A stretch of DNA of 30,000 bases from assembly GCA_001586965.3 (NCBI GenBank), contig LUCW03001808.1, positions 1-30,000 of the forward strand, given 5' to 3'. The notes under the pieces were generated by a model that did no database searches, was not told where the DNA came from, and was given only the letters and a program-made list of their open reading frames with translations. Position 1 is the stretch's first letter; each line of letters opens with the position of its first letter. This document shows positions 1 to 10,875 of the stretch, one piece after another. This stretch comes from Sphaeroforma sirkka (Eukaryota; Opisthokonta; Ichthyosporea; Ichthyophonida). Both the position numbers and the translations under genes were made by a program.

Positions 1-862
1 CAAAAATCGCGTCCTACTTTAAAGCGTGCAAGGACCGGATGGAATAATATTCAAGAACATTAAAACCAGTTCTAAAGTCGCAGGAGCCATGCCAACATTA
101 TAAACCGAAACGCCAACGTTACCGAACTCTCTTCTAAGACGATGATAGACCTTTTTGTTATTTCCTACCATGATGAGAAGAGCGATACTTACGAAGTGAA
201 TAATATTGATGGTACTAGCGCAACCAATCTAGGCACTCACCGTATCCCTACTCTCCGAACTCTCATTCGCTCGCTCATTTGATTCTGATGTACCAGTTAT
301 GGAGTCACAAGTCAAAGATATAATTGACAAAACATCCGAAGACGGTTACACTTACTACAAGACCCGTTTCATGGATGGGACAGTAGCTTGGCTAACCTCC
401 GATGCATTTCGTGAATCTCGCGACTTTCTTCGTATCTTTAATAAGAAATGGCATAAGCGTTTACATAAGAACACACGAGATAAACGAAAGGGTTTCCTCA
501 GGTGACTACAAACCTGACGGATCTGAAATTCCCTATTTGCCACCTACTTCCTACGTGACTAAACTTTCTGATCTGCTTACCAACAGTGCAGAAAATTGTT
601 CAAACTTACTTACTAATGAAGAAGAACAGCCTTTGGCTATTGCCTTACCAAATAATAAACGTAAGGCGCCTACATCGGAAAATGGTTACTGGACCAAATA
701 CTAAACGACATAGAGTACAACATGAGTCTTGAACTCGTACATATAGGCACATATACTTACTCGATAAGTCATGACCGAAACCGTTTTTACTTTGGTTTTC
801 GTTTTACCAACTAGATCGTATCTTAACGTACGTTCGTAGTTCTAAAAGCTACTGGGGGGCTA
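1..862 (+). pseudogene. Family-A Ty3-like pol, 3' fragment: integrase C-terminus and chromodomain-like tail
   Basis: The sequence matches the 3' end of the fuller family-A copy (about 23210-24050) almost base for base. It covers the end of the integrase, the GPY/F module and the tail beyond it. The best-preserved part is 299-505, which holds the chromodomain-like segment (motifs YYKTRF and DGTVAWL). Small indels break the frame: extra bases near 80-160, an extra T-C near 250, and loss of one A near 490, after which the tail continues in another frame to about 719. The element enters from outside the window, so only its 3' end is visible. A G-rich stretch at 852-859 just before the LTR is the likely polypurine tract. 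It is not functional as it stands. Confidence 0.85.
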
Positions 863-1454
863 TGTAGAAATACGGCCTCCGGTCAGTCTAAAATATCAAG
901 ATCAATTGAGATAATACATTGGTTTTTATTTGTATTTTAAATAATTTAGTACAAGCTCTTTTCCAATATTTCCAAAGTGTTCTAAATTCACTTTGATGAC
1001 TCCAATAGCCTGAGTATTTGGTATGACTCATCTACTTGGACCTATTTGAGACATTAGTAGATGTAGGATATTATAAACTAAATTTTATAATCTCCGAACT
1101 ACTTACTTATAGATTTTGGTTCTCCCGCCAATCTCCAAAATCCAATAAGTCTTTTTTTTTTAACTTTTCTTCAGATGGAACTTTATTTATATCAGCTAAT
1201 GTATTAACGTGACTTACGTTATTATGTCTATTTACAAATTAGGCAAGTGGTCATGAACATTTAGTACTTCTAGTGAAAATTATTCAATAAAGAACAGCTA
1301 GAGGTACGCCCTGTGTGATCGAGGATATTTAGACTCTTAACAAGAGGCAGTCCCGATCATTCTTACACAAGATACCACTGCTAAATCCTAACTGACTAAA
1401 TTGTATTTTAGTTTAATATAGTTTGAAACCTAGTAATTTCCATCGAAGTTTACA
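863..1454 (+). repeat. Family-A LTR (3' LTR of the left copy)
   Basis: This 592-bp repeat starts TGTAGAAATA and ends GTTTACA, so it has the TG...CA ends and short TGTA/TACA inverted ends typical of LTRs. Closely similar copies lie at 15328-15923 (minus) and 24051-24645 (plus), and a truncated one at 10876-11225. A TATAAA lies at about 1072-1077 and an AATAAA at about 1286-1291, in the order expected for promoter and poly(A) signal. It directly follows the pol fragment and a G-rich tract, as a 3' LTR should. Confidence 0.9.
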
Positions 1455-2490
1455 AACTTGCAAAATAGGTGTACTGTATAGTCCATGAAAAAAACCTTGC
1501 TCTCAAAAAAAAAAACGTAAAATATATTATGTGTGATATTTGCGGTTGCGTTTCCTAACAATTACATTTCTTCCTTCGGGTAAAATGTGTAAAAAAAAAA
1601 AAATATATTGAGGACCCATGTGTAGGGTACACACACTCAATATAGAGCCGTCGCCCTATTGTATATCAACTATTTTGTGAACCGGTATTTTTCGTTTATG
1701 TGGGCCTTTATGGATTGTAAATTAATGAGATGTGGATCTATGCATGCTCAGGTATTCCTCTGTTTGCGTAGTCTCCCATGATTCCCTTGATCTGGCATGT
1801 CCCCTCTATTTCTCAATGTCCTGGATTCTCCTTCGCTGTCACTGCTATCTGACTAGCATACTCGATTCATAACTATCCAATGATGTTTGTGCTCAATTTT
1901 CTATATAATCCATGTTGATCACCTGCGTGGGTGGGTTGATCACCCTCGTGTTTCTTATGTCTCAATGAGTAAAATATTGCGTCGTCTTGCCGGGTTCGTT
2001 TAACCCGTCATTGACCACATACTATTATCGTCGCCCTATTTATTCCCAGATATTCAGTTTCTAACCGAGCTCTATCGGCAAGCTACAAATGTAGCAAATA
2101 CGCATGAAATACTACATTTCAACGTACTCCCTCTTCAGATGTTAGTTTTTGGGTATTTATTGAATGTCTTTGGTTCACATATTCTTGACTACAAGTTGTA
2201 ATATGCGGTTCCGCACATCAGCAAACTTCATGTTTGGTGTAAAATAGTTGGAGGTTTTGTAATGCCTAGAAATTTGAACGTTATCTTGACTACTCAACCT
2301 CATGATAGTGTGGGAGGAGGAGAAGCATGTCTTCACCACACATTCTTTTAATCTTTTGTCTCATTACACGAATACACGCTATCGTCATGAATTGCCAATG
2401 CATCATGAATTAATGGGTCCCGAATTCCAAGCTCGGAGACATATGAAGATGGCTCTTTGTCAACAGCTGACATCGATATATTTGCAATTA
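1455..2490. other. No gene recognised; AT-rich sequence with A runs
   Basis: I see no coding relic here in either strand. There are A homopolymers near 1506 and 1591, a short direct repeat GTTGATCACC around 1914-1945, and two copies of TCGCCCTATT at 1651 and 2031. It could hold the LTR of the minus-strand family-C element, but no TG...CA repeat pair was found. Confidence 0.5.
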
Positions 2491-2499
2491 TAATTTAGG

Positions 2500-3000
2500 A
2501 TTGTCATTCTTACGCACGGTGTTGCCTTCGTTTCGTTGGGAAGTACTAGACGGCCACATGGTAACACTCTTTTCCCTTGAAGGGCGAGGGGTAGAAGGTG
2601 TTAGAATTTGCCAAACACGTGACGAACCGTCGATTAGCCCTTGTCTTGGAAGCAGAGTCGAACATCCCGGAACCACTCCATGTATAATCCTCCCCGTCTT
2701 GGTGCGGTACGCGATTGGAAAATTTCCTCTTGGTAAGCGTATCAGTCATTCATGTATGATTCGATCAAAACACGGGCCATCCATGTTAATGTATCGCTGC
2801 CATGCCAAAGCTAGCTTGGGGTACGCCTTCTCGCCGTCAGGAGTTCGTATAACTTGTACACCATGTCAAACATCATGGTCTTGTTCGAGAGATTGGGTAT
2901 GGCTTTGCCGTTAAGTTGACAGAATTTATCAACATACCCCTAACTGTGAAAGTACTATGTTGATATTAATCTATGCACTGGTGCTTGATGGCAGCCGAGG
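2500..3000 (-). pseudogene. Degenerate coding relic of unknown product
   Basis: On the minus strand a protein-like reading runs from about 2960 to 2550 through at least two frame changes. The first stretch (about 2925-2830) contains DKFCQLNGKAIPNLS and FDMVYKLYELLT. The next (about 2840-2750) contains YPKLALAWQRYINMDGPCFD. The last open stretch (2749-2546) contains SGSGMFDSASKT and ends at a stop. The readings join smoothly if single-base indels are allowed, which favours a decayed gene over chance. I do not recognise the family. It lies downstream of the polymerase relic on the same strand, so it may come from the same source, but that is inference. The plus-strand ORF over the same bases is its shadow. 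Confidence 0.4.
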
Positions 3001-3264
3001 TATCAATGCCATGATGGGCTCCGTCATAAAGAATAAATCCCAAATGAAACTTGTACACTTAAAAAGTAGCGCAGCATAATATTGCACATCGAGTGTACCT
3101 GTAGACTAAATTCTTCCAGTAACATCACCACACCATGCTTTTTATCATGCATACCCATATTGTAGAGTTTGAGAGAAATTAAACAGATACGACCAAAGAT
3201 AATAATATATATCCTTCTCAAGTTTGAATTTCTCAGCTAGGTAAAGTCTTAGGCTAAAGAACTC

Positions 3265-3425
3265 GTATTGAATCATTATTTGTGTTCTGTGTTTCTACAC
3301 TAGACTCAAATTCTACTTGTGTGTTTCTCTCATACACGAAGGTCCCGGTATCATCTACCGGTAATCCCGCTTTATTTTTGATGACGCTAATATCAGGAAT
3401 ATTGGACCCGGTCCGCAAAATTCAG
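3265..3425 (-). pseudogene. Short open stretch, unknown
   Basis: About 50 codons are open on the minus strand, containing NKAGLPVDDTGTFVYERN, with no start codon of its own and a stop at the 3' end. Amino acid composition looks protein-like, but it matches nothing I know. It lies between the polymerase relic and the unknown relic at 2500-3000, on the same strand, and could be a fragment of either or a chance ORF. Confidence 0.25.
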
Positions 3426-3489
3426 TATTTGATAATCCTGTGGTTTTAGATTTTGTCTTGGCTCTTCGATAATCAGGTCCCTAGTTGCT

Positions 3490-4600
3490 ACAATAATCTA
3501 CATAGTATTGAGACAGTCATACTCCGTGATTGTCGTATCGGGGTCGTGATGTTGGAGAATCTCCAGTTCGCTTTTCATGACGTTAACATGACGCCGAGCT
3601 ACCCCGGAGACCCTGTCACCCAGTCCATTAAATTTAGCCAAGCTGAATCTCAGGTACTTGATATATAACGATTCCAAAGACGACGACGAATTCGGCTCCA
3701 GATCCATATACAAGTTGGGTTCGTCAAAGTCTAAGTCAGTCTGATACTAGGATCATTGTGAGCTATGGGCTCAGACCTTATTTTCTTACCAATGTTGGTC
3801 TCCTTGTTAGTTATTACTTCAGGTGTCACGACGTCGCCAACCAGTTCACCGAATGATCACATGTCGGCCTTCGGGAACACTTCCTTATCGCACACCGACT
3901 GGATTTTTGTGTTAATTGTAAAGTCTTTAGAGGTACAGAACGCCTTAATGTTGAACAAATTTGTCATTAATGTCCGTGCTCAACTTTGGTCAGCTGTTTT
4001 CCAATGTATCTCGTACGCGCTATCATCAAGAATCTGTCGTATAACTTCTTCTCATACTCCAAGTTGATAAACTTAATATACAATATCTGAGTGATCTTCT
4101 CAACCCTTTGTCTCGATTTCATCACGTGTCGCGAAAACGTTATCACAGTGCTTGATGAAAAAAGAGTCGGCGTCCTCGTATAAAATCAAAGTCCTTAGGT
4201 ATGGCGTGAACGTCATCATTCGCCAACTTGACAGTAGTGTCAATCAATTATTTCGCCTTAGCAGTGATGCTGGCTCCAACATTCATACGGAGGCGGCCCT
4301 GTCCTATATTGGAGCTTATGATAGGTACATGCTGGTCAAGTCCAAGGTGGTATCATTATTCTGTACTCCAATGACTGGCGTATTAAAACCTTGCCCCGTC
4401 ATTATAGGATGTCAATTTCAGGTCGAAATCATAGGTCTTTATGCACTCAAATGCAATTGTAGGCAATACAATCATGAAAAATAATTTTTGTATGCATCCG
4501 CATGCAGTGCATGCGTCTATAGATTATTTGATATACATTAAAATGGTCAACACTTTCAAGGCAAGTATGCTACTTGCAGGTGCGTTGAATTGTGTATTGT
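3490..4600 (-). pseudogene. Relic of a family B DNA polymerase (RNA-primed, viral/eukaryotic type)
   Basis: Read on the minus strand, fragments in changing frames follow the order of a family B DNA polymerase. A motif A-like LDLTSMYLS lies at about 4346-4319 (family consensus DxxSLYPS). A helix like that after motif B (MNVGASITAKAK) lies near 4285-4250. A motif C-like YEDADSFFIKH lies at about 4180-4150 (consensus YGDTDS, so G is E and T is A). The palm/thumb signature LEYEKKLYDRFLM plus TRYIGKQL lies at 4060-3990 (family LEFEKxYxPFLxxxKKRYxG). A thumb-like stretch with a lysine after VITN is at about 3820-3770, and LGDRVSGVA at about 3630-3600 resembles the conserved GDRVxYV. The segment with motif B (KxxxNSxYG) is deleted, the exonuclease end is missing, and stops interrupt it. 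It is inactive. The pattern fits RNA-primed polymerases of large DNA viruses or host pol delta/zeta; I cannot tell which. Confidence 0.7.
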
Positions 4601-4619
4601 GGACGGTTAGTTGGTTTTG

Positions 4620-5210
4620 TCACCGTCCATAGTACACATTGAATCGCGGTGATTAGTGGCTTCTTGATGATTTTATTTCGTGGCCCATTAAGACAAACGG
4701 GAGACGTGAACCTCAGTCGCCTGGGTTTTGTTCAACGAATTTCTCCAGTAAGAGTATAAGGTCGCTATGGGATCGCTTATTTACTCCCAATACCCTAGGT
4801 TGATATGGTCTGGACACTAGATGTTGTGACTGTGCTTGCTCAACAATTTTCTGAGAATGTCATTCACACATTCTGTGCCCTGATCCTTGTGTATGACTTG
4901 ATTGGAGCGAGTGTTCTTACAATGGTTGTCGCTGGTTTGACCATCATTGGTCGTAGTATGGCATATGATGAGTGTACATCCGCCAGACTAGAAAGTATGT
5001 ATTACCTCTATTCGAGTTTATCAAGGGACCGATGGAGTTCACTTGTACATTATCGCCAAAAAATGCGGCTGCTATCGATTGTAACGGGTGAAAGCCTTCA
5101 TGAGAATTTGTTCTTGACACATGGTACACACTTTTCAATGTATTGCTTTACATATTCTTTCTGGTGTGACCATCAGTGGCCATCTACTTTATCTTTTTTT
5201 ACGGTTTCTT
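4620..5210 (-). pseudogene. Ty3-like integrase relic (family C)
   Basis: The minus strand at 5138-4944 reads SIGPLINSNRGNTYFLVW, which matches the start of a retroviral-type integrase core (D-x-x-GPLPxSxxGNxYILV). The first catalytic Asp appears changed to Asn (VQVN). At about 4760-4690, after stops and an indel, comes LEKFVEQNPGDWGSRLPFVLM, which is the helix after the catalytic Glu in gypsy integrases, followed by a YYGR end near 4625. The central DNG region is not recoverable. It lies downstream of the RNase H relic on the same strand, the normal Ty3 order. It stops abruptly where the polymerase relic begins, near 4600-4620. The plus-strand ORF at 4805-5221 is its shadow. Confidence 0.72.
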
Positions 5211-5599
5211 CAACGGTGTAGTGTCCCGCTGTGTGGTACTGCGCTATTAGATGAGCACTGCGAGTGTATGTGACATTGTCTTGCACTGCCGGTTCATCTA
5301 GTTACCGCCAAAATCTCTATGGTTGGGTATGATAGTTTCTGATGGAAGTATTGTGACTTTGTGCCTATCTTGGCTATTAGTATGACCCCCCATGGTGTCT
5401 TACCGCCATCTTTTGTGCCTCCTTTCAGGAACTTGTGTTCTTTACTATCCTTGGGCCTTTTCTAGTACCGACGGGAACTTGGGGAACCACGTTCCATGTG
5501 CGTCGTAGGGTATACATATTGTGATGCTAGTGGCTTCCTTTATGACTTCATAAAGAAATTTGAGATGAGCTCCAAGGGAGGATCACCCATGCGTTTATT
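5211..5599 (-). pseudogene. Spacer between family-C RNase H and integrase
   Basis: The order predicts the HHCC zinc-binding linker of the integrase here, on the minus strand. I could not read it with confidence because stops and frame changes are dense. No other feature is seen. Confidence 0.3.
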
Positions 5600-6240
5600 T
5601 CATCTATCCACTTTTGCAGTAGTACATTCTTCTCTTTGGTGTAAAACTTTCTGTGTGTGCATTGTGTGCTGCCGTGAATAAGTCGATGATGAACCTCCAA
5701 AACCTGCGTTCCGCTTCTTTGTAGAGTCGTAGATGTAGTTTCCAGTCCATGGTAAATACCAGTATGAGTATGTTTGTTTCAAGGTCAGTGTATTCTTGAC
5801 CATTGTGTGGGTTCTTGTTGGTTTTCTTTTTAACACATTTGTTGTTTCGACTTTGAAGGTATCTTCCTGTAATCGTGATAGCATGTTGGCGACTTGGTTG
5901 TCTTGCCAGGCATAAGGATGATTGTGAAGTGGTGGTGGAATATTTTTTCTATCCACTTGCTAATGTGATGATTTATTTGACATGGCTTTGTGATCTGTCC
6001 ACAGCGTTATATCGCCTCCTTTGATGTACTCTGAAAAGCGTTCTAGGCTGTACACTTGCGTCAGTAACTCTTCCGTATTCGTCCCATGTATTTTTTTGTG
6101 CTGGATTTGTGCCTTTTGAGAAATAGGGTATATCTAGTCTGACCCCGTCGATGATTTGAAACAAGCAACCTCCCATTTCATAATCACTTGCGCCATTCAT
6201 CATTTGAAACGGTACACCGTCCACCGAGTATGCCAATGCT
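5600..6240 (-). pseudogene. Ty3-like RNase H relic (family C)
   Basis: The minus strand from 6236 carries DGVPFQMMNGASDYEMGG, matching the first RNase H block of the family-A element (DGVPFQVATDASDRAVGG). The first catalytic Asp is replaced within ATDAS, here MNGAS. After a frame change, about 6090-5980 reads LLTQVYSLERFSEYI and LWTDHKAMS, with the catalytic E and TDHK. A third stretch at about 5900-5860 contains DNQVANMLSRL, matching the final N-x-x-A/D-x-LSR block. Stops and frameshifts separate the three. The sequence differs from families A and B (TDHK rather than CDQKS), so it is a third family. Its RT is not visible upstream, where a family-A fragment now lies. Confidence 0.75.
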
Positions 6241-6537
6241 GCCGAATACGCGACAGCGTTTTTAGACTTTAAATATAGTGCAAATACTTGTATTTATTTC
6301 TGACCTCACCTTTGGTTTTATACCTAAGGTGTTTGTGCTAGTGTTCAGCCGCTTGGGCTGGCCAGGGTAAAAAACTCATATGGTCAGTATGAGAAATCTT
6401 ATGCGGAACACTAACACTTCGATGCTCTTCTATTTCAACTTCTCTGCAACTAAATCTCACGCTGATCACATGATGCCTTTCCGCATAGGCTGTGACTCAC
6501 ATAGAACCGCAGCTATTACTAGAGTGTTGCGGTTGAC

Positions 6538-6668
6538 AGACTTAATCCACTCTCGGGAATCGGTTGAAAAACTTAATCTGCTCTCGGAAGTCGATTAAGT
6601 GATAACTCAACTCTTGAGAGTAATTTGAACAACTTGCTTAGCTCTCCGAAGTGAGCTAACTCTGATGA
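6538..6668. repeat. Degenerate tandem repeat, about 33-bp period
   Basis: Four variants of AACTTAATCxxCTCTCGGAAG follow each other (near 6539, 6570, 6605 and 6632), with decreasing similarity. The block sits just before the family-A fragment at 6717. It has no obvious coding role. Confidence 0.45.
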
Positions 6669-6716
6669 CTTCTATAGATCAAAGATGGGTTCTTGCTGTA
6701 AAATCTGGCCTGAGAC

Positions 6717-8596
6717 CGACTATGCACACATAATGTTGTCAGAGAGAAGAGAAGTGAAGACTCACCTAATCATTACTGACATGTCTCAGAAATACGATTT
6801 AATTATAGGTATGACTGATCTTCTCAGTTTAGGTATAACTCTCACTGGTCTGCTTAATGGGCTAGACCCAATTAAAGATCAGTCAGACGATAACGTGTTA
6901 AAGATGCCTAAACCTCCGGAAGGTGAAGCAAAGGATATGATTCCGCACTTTACCAATATAATTATGGACTTATTTATACAAAACAGGAAGATTGCAGTAA
7001 CAGACTGGTGTATGTTTAAGTTCTCTAACGGGTACTTTAAGCTTGACTTAACAAACGTCGACTTCTCTAAGTTTAAGTGTTCTTCACATAACTACGTAAG
7101 TTGGAGACACAAAGACGTTGTCAGAACCTAAATTAAAGATTGGTTAAAACAGGGTCTAATTGAAATAGATTATGATGCAACCCCAGTTAACTTAGCTCTC
7201 GTACCGGTCTATCAATATAAATCTGATGGAACATTTAGTGAAACAAGAGTAGTACTAGACCTGTCGCCAATCAACAAACTAATTCCGCAACAAAGTTTTC
7301 CCTTACCAAAGATAAGCGAGATACTACGCAAAATGGAAGGTGCGACTATCTTTTCCAAGGTAGACTTAAAAGCCGCATTCCATCAATTACAAATATATGA
7401 GCCGCGAAATACTTTTCCTTTACTTGGCAAGGTAAAAAGTACCAGTTTAAAGGTGCACCTGAAGGCTTACGTTATGATAGAACTATTTGCGGACCTGTCG
7501 GATAACGTATCAGTATATTTAGATGATATAACTATCTTTACAAAGACAGCACATGAACATGCTAAACTCGTTAAGGAAGTCTTAAAACGACTAAACCATG
7601 CCAAACTTAAGATTAACGAGGACAAGTGTTCTTTTGCTAAAGACACTATACACTTACTTGGTTACAAGGTATCTGCAGCAGGGGTAGAAATTGATCCTGG
7701 CAAGAAACACTTTCTGTTGGGTTTATTAACACCGATTACTGGAAGAGATGTGAACTCTGTGTGTGGGTTTGTTAACTTCTTCTCAGATTCGGTACCTCAT
7801 CTTTCTCATTACTTAAAGCCTTTCAGTCACCTACGGCTGCACAAAGGACCTTTGGGAAAGCTCTGGACTAAAGAATGTGACGATGCATTTAAGCTAGTCA
7901 AAAGTAAAGTAAATCATGCAATACCCTATAATTGGCGTCCCATTCCAAGTAGCAACCGACGCTTCAGATCGAGCGGTAGGTGGAGTGCTATACCAAATGT
8001 TAAATGGTAAACCACGTTACATACAATTCTATAGCAAGAGTTATAATAAGAGTCAACAGAATTACCCTACCGTTAAACAAGAGCTCCTTGATATAGTTAC
8101 TGCGCTAAGACAGTTTAAAGACTACCTTTATGGAAGTTACTTTACTGTCGCCTGTGATCAAAAGTCTTTAACATATTTAAAAGGCATGAACCCTGATTCA
8201 CAGTTGGTGAGCCGCTGGCATGACATTATAGCTAAGTTCGCTTTCAACATTACACACATACCAGGAATACATAATCATCTTCCTGACATGCTCTCTCGAC
8301 TTGTCCCTGACTACCAGAAAACAGTTAAAGAGTTATTAGCAACCGATTGGATGCTTAATAAGAAATGGTTTAACCTCGCTCAATCAAGATGGGGTCCATT
8401 TACTATTAATATGTTTGCCGCAGAACATAACAAACAGATTTCTGATTGTAGGTCGTTGACTCATCCTAAAGGTGATGCCTTTCAACTTGGCTTATCAAAG
8501 CCTAATGCGTGGGCTAACGCACCTTGGCAACTTATCGCACAGTTGATAAATTATGTTAATATTACTAAGTCTACCATTACTCTGTGTTGTCCCTGT
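6717..8596 (+). pseudogene. Family-A internal fragment: protease end, RT, RNase H, Dam-like domain
   Basis: The similarity to the right-hand family-A copy starts inside the protease (DYAHIMLS) and ends within the Dam-like domain at TGTTGTCCCT (8587-8596). The order is: end of retropepsin with DLIIGMTDLLSLG (about 6797-6835); RT with VVLDLSPIN and an intact YLDDITIFTK box (about 7516-7545); RNase H with ATDASDRAVGG, CDQKS and HNHLPDMLSRL (7925-8310); and a Dam-like segment at about 8390-8590 (NMFAAEHNKQ, WANAPW). There are stops at 7129 and 8008 and a deletion in RT around 7405-7475. There are no LTRs and both ends are cut. It lacks the 802-bp duplication of the right-hand copy, so it shows the ancestral pol order. 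Confidence 0.88.
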
Positions 8597-9499
8597 AAAA
8601 ATAGCGGGTTCCTAATAGTAGTTGCACATTTAACGTATATTATAAACGTATACATACAGTAACGTTTATGCTTATACTGGAATGCGTTCAAACGAATTGC
8701 GACAATCAAGATTCTGAACATGTGACAGTACTCAGTATAGTATGCGACTCAACTGTGGACAATTAGGTGGTTTTCCAAATATAGATTGTTTTTTTTTCAC
8801 TGAAATGAGAATTGTACAATATATAGGAACGACACCAATCTGATACCTGAAAATGACACTTTGGGAATCTCTGATTAATGGGAGTACCATGAGAGAGGGT
8901 CTCAGGCATGAAATGGTTGATAATACAAACCTGTAGTATAATTGGATATTAATCTCAGAGCAAGATAATCCACTGAGAAAAGGACAGGATCAGAGTTGTT
9001 AGAATCCAGGACAACATGGTTTTGATTCCTCCTAGCCAGCCAACTAGATGTGCCAGTCTATGCCTTAAATGGGATGAGGAACTAGATACCAAGTGATGGG
9101 GTTTAGGTGCAGATACATACTGCACCATCTTAGTGTTTTTGGATTTCATTTTATTTTCTTAAGTTGGACTTAGAGGTATTTTATTGGTTAGTTTTGTTTC
9201 GAGGCGTGAAATGTAAACTAAGCGTCTAATGAAATGATATTTAATCTTAGTAACTAAAACAAAATTAATCTAGACCGAAGTAGTGAGTGATTAGAGCGGA
9301 ATATATAGACAATAGTCTCAGTCTAAAATCCTTAAATCTTTTGCTCATTACCAAGGGCAAAAGCTAAACTTATTTAACATTTTGTATATTAACGTTTTAA
9401 CGTATTGTCATATTAACGTAAACATCTTGGTATCGTATAGTCAGCCTAGAGGGGACCGACTTTTACATATTCTTAAGTTTATAATACGCTATCGATATT
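8597..9499. other. No gene recognised; probable leader/LTR zone of family B
   Basis: There is no credible ORF on either strand. The segment is AT-rich and lies between the family-A fragment and the first ATG of the family-B Gag. The 5' LTR of family B may lie here, but no matching repeat was found after 15147, so this cannot be shown. Confidence 0.4.
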
Positions 9500-10875
9500 A
9501 TGACGAAAGAGAAAAATAATGCAGCACATGTAGCTAAAGCTGCAAGCGCGAAAGGGTTTACTGTGGGCGAAAAAAGCAGAAAACACCCCCGGCACCATCA
9601 GCAGACTCTGAAGCAACTGAGATCACGCCGGTACAACCGGCAACAACTTTGAAAAAACGAAAACGTAAGAAGTTGGCTGACTCGGGTGTAGGTGCATTCG
9701 GAGGTAATGTGACTACGGAGCCACGGAAGCCACCATCGCGAAATCTCGAAAGGGAAAGGCCGAGAAAACGCAATCCTCTGAAAATTCAACTTCAGAGTAA
9801 CTGCGATGTGCACTGGAATCAGATGTATCGTCTCCGTCATTGGACACGCGCACGGCGCGGAGGCAAGACCCTAGCTATCATATGATATCCCGAGATATGA
9901 AAAAATCCCTGAAAAACTACCAACCAATGGTACATGATCTGAGACCCACTAAGCAGCGGAAGAAAAAGCAAGCCGCAGCAAAGGATCAAAGTCATGGTGA
10001 ATCAGGAGAGGATGACTCGGAGGATGTGCCAATAAATAGCACATACACTATTGAACCAGCCTCAAATCAACGTAACGGAGGAACAACTGCGTTTCGTGGA
10101 TATAGGTCCAGACAATGTGGACCAGACACTTTACTGTCAAGACGATGATTCGGATACTAAGTTGGATACTCAATTCCTGCGTTTTCCCAAAACACCACTC
10201 CGACCGGCTTGGCGACAGAACTTTGATCTGGGCCATCCATACCAGACTCAGATCGATATCCAAGAGGAGGGTCAACGACAGTTGATCCGGTGTGTCGAAA
10301 CACGTATGGAACATACTTTCCGGAGGTAAAGAAGACCAAACCGGATGGTACAATCTCACCGAGGTATGTAATGAATGCAGCGGTAAGAATTTTTGGGCTC
10401 GATTTGTTTAGAGATTCTAAATACTACAATCGGTTAGTAGCAATAAAAACGGACGAAGGCAAGCAGGCACGCAAACGTTTTCGTCAATTTCAGAAGATAC
10501 TACCGAAGGTATTCGGAACTAGGAGAGATAGAAGTTTTGCACACTTAATTTGGTACGCAATTAGGGATCTTCTAGGAGACATTCCCGACTTAATATCAAA
10601 CCATTTGACATTCTATCAAGCCATATTGGTATTTGAGATGTTGTCAGACAATGGAGAGGCAAACAAAATCCGATCTTCTTCATCCGAAGCTCAATCTTCA
10701 CCTGGATTGGACGCAACAGCGATGTCGCGAATGGCATCCGAACAGGAGCCTAAGCCAAATCCACCGCCGGAAGGAAGTCCACAGAATGCCCCAGAGGTAG
10801 TTTCGATGGACAAACCGACCGAAGAGCCTAAACCTGATCAAGCGGAAGCTAGACAATTCTTATCGTCATCGGAAG
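9500..10875 (+). pseudogene. Family-B Gag, N-terminal part (frameshifted)
   Basis: An ATG at 9500 opens a reading MTKEKNNAAHVAKAASAKG that shifts frame at an A6 run near 9570. It then goes on as a Pro/Ser-rich stretch and a basic patch KKRKRKKLADSG (about 9650-9675). Open stretches 9649-9885, 9840-10148, 10051-10329 and 10290-10875 alternate between two frames, as one protein with single-base indels would. The last part contains RYVMNAAVRIFGLDLF and ends in an acidic, Pro-rich region (EEPKPDQAEARQF). Basic patches followed by a disordered region resemble the Gag N-terminus of family A. The stop at 10878 comes from the inserted LTR. I do not recognise a named domain. The assignment to Gag rests mainly on position. 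Confidence 0.55.

Noticed and set aside
1980..2020. tRNA T-arm-like CGGGTTCGTTTAACCCG
   Set aside because: No anticodon, D or acceptor arm can be built around it.
2501..2914. 137-codon plus-strand ORF
   Set aside because: The minus strand over the same bases has the more protein-like, connected reading; this one looks like a Cys-rich shadow.
4805..5221. 138-codon plus-strand ORF
   Set aside because: It overlaps the minus-strand integrase relic, whose motifs are recognisable; this reading has none and is its shadow.
4620..6240. Polinton/Maverick integrase together with the polymerase
   Set aside because: The integrase is preceded by a Ty3-type RNase H in normal Ty3 order, and the polymerase has the RNA-primed type signature. 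It is kept only as an alternative.
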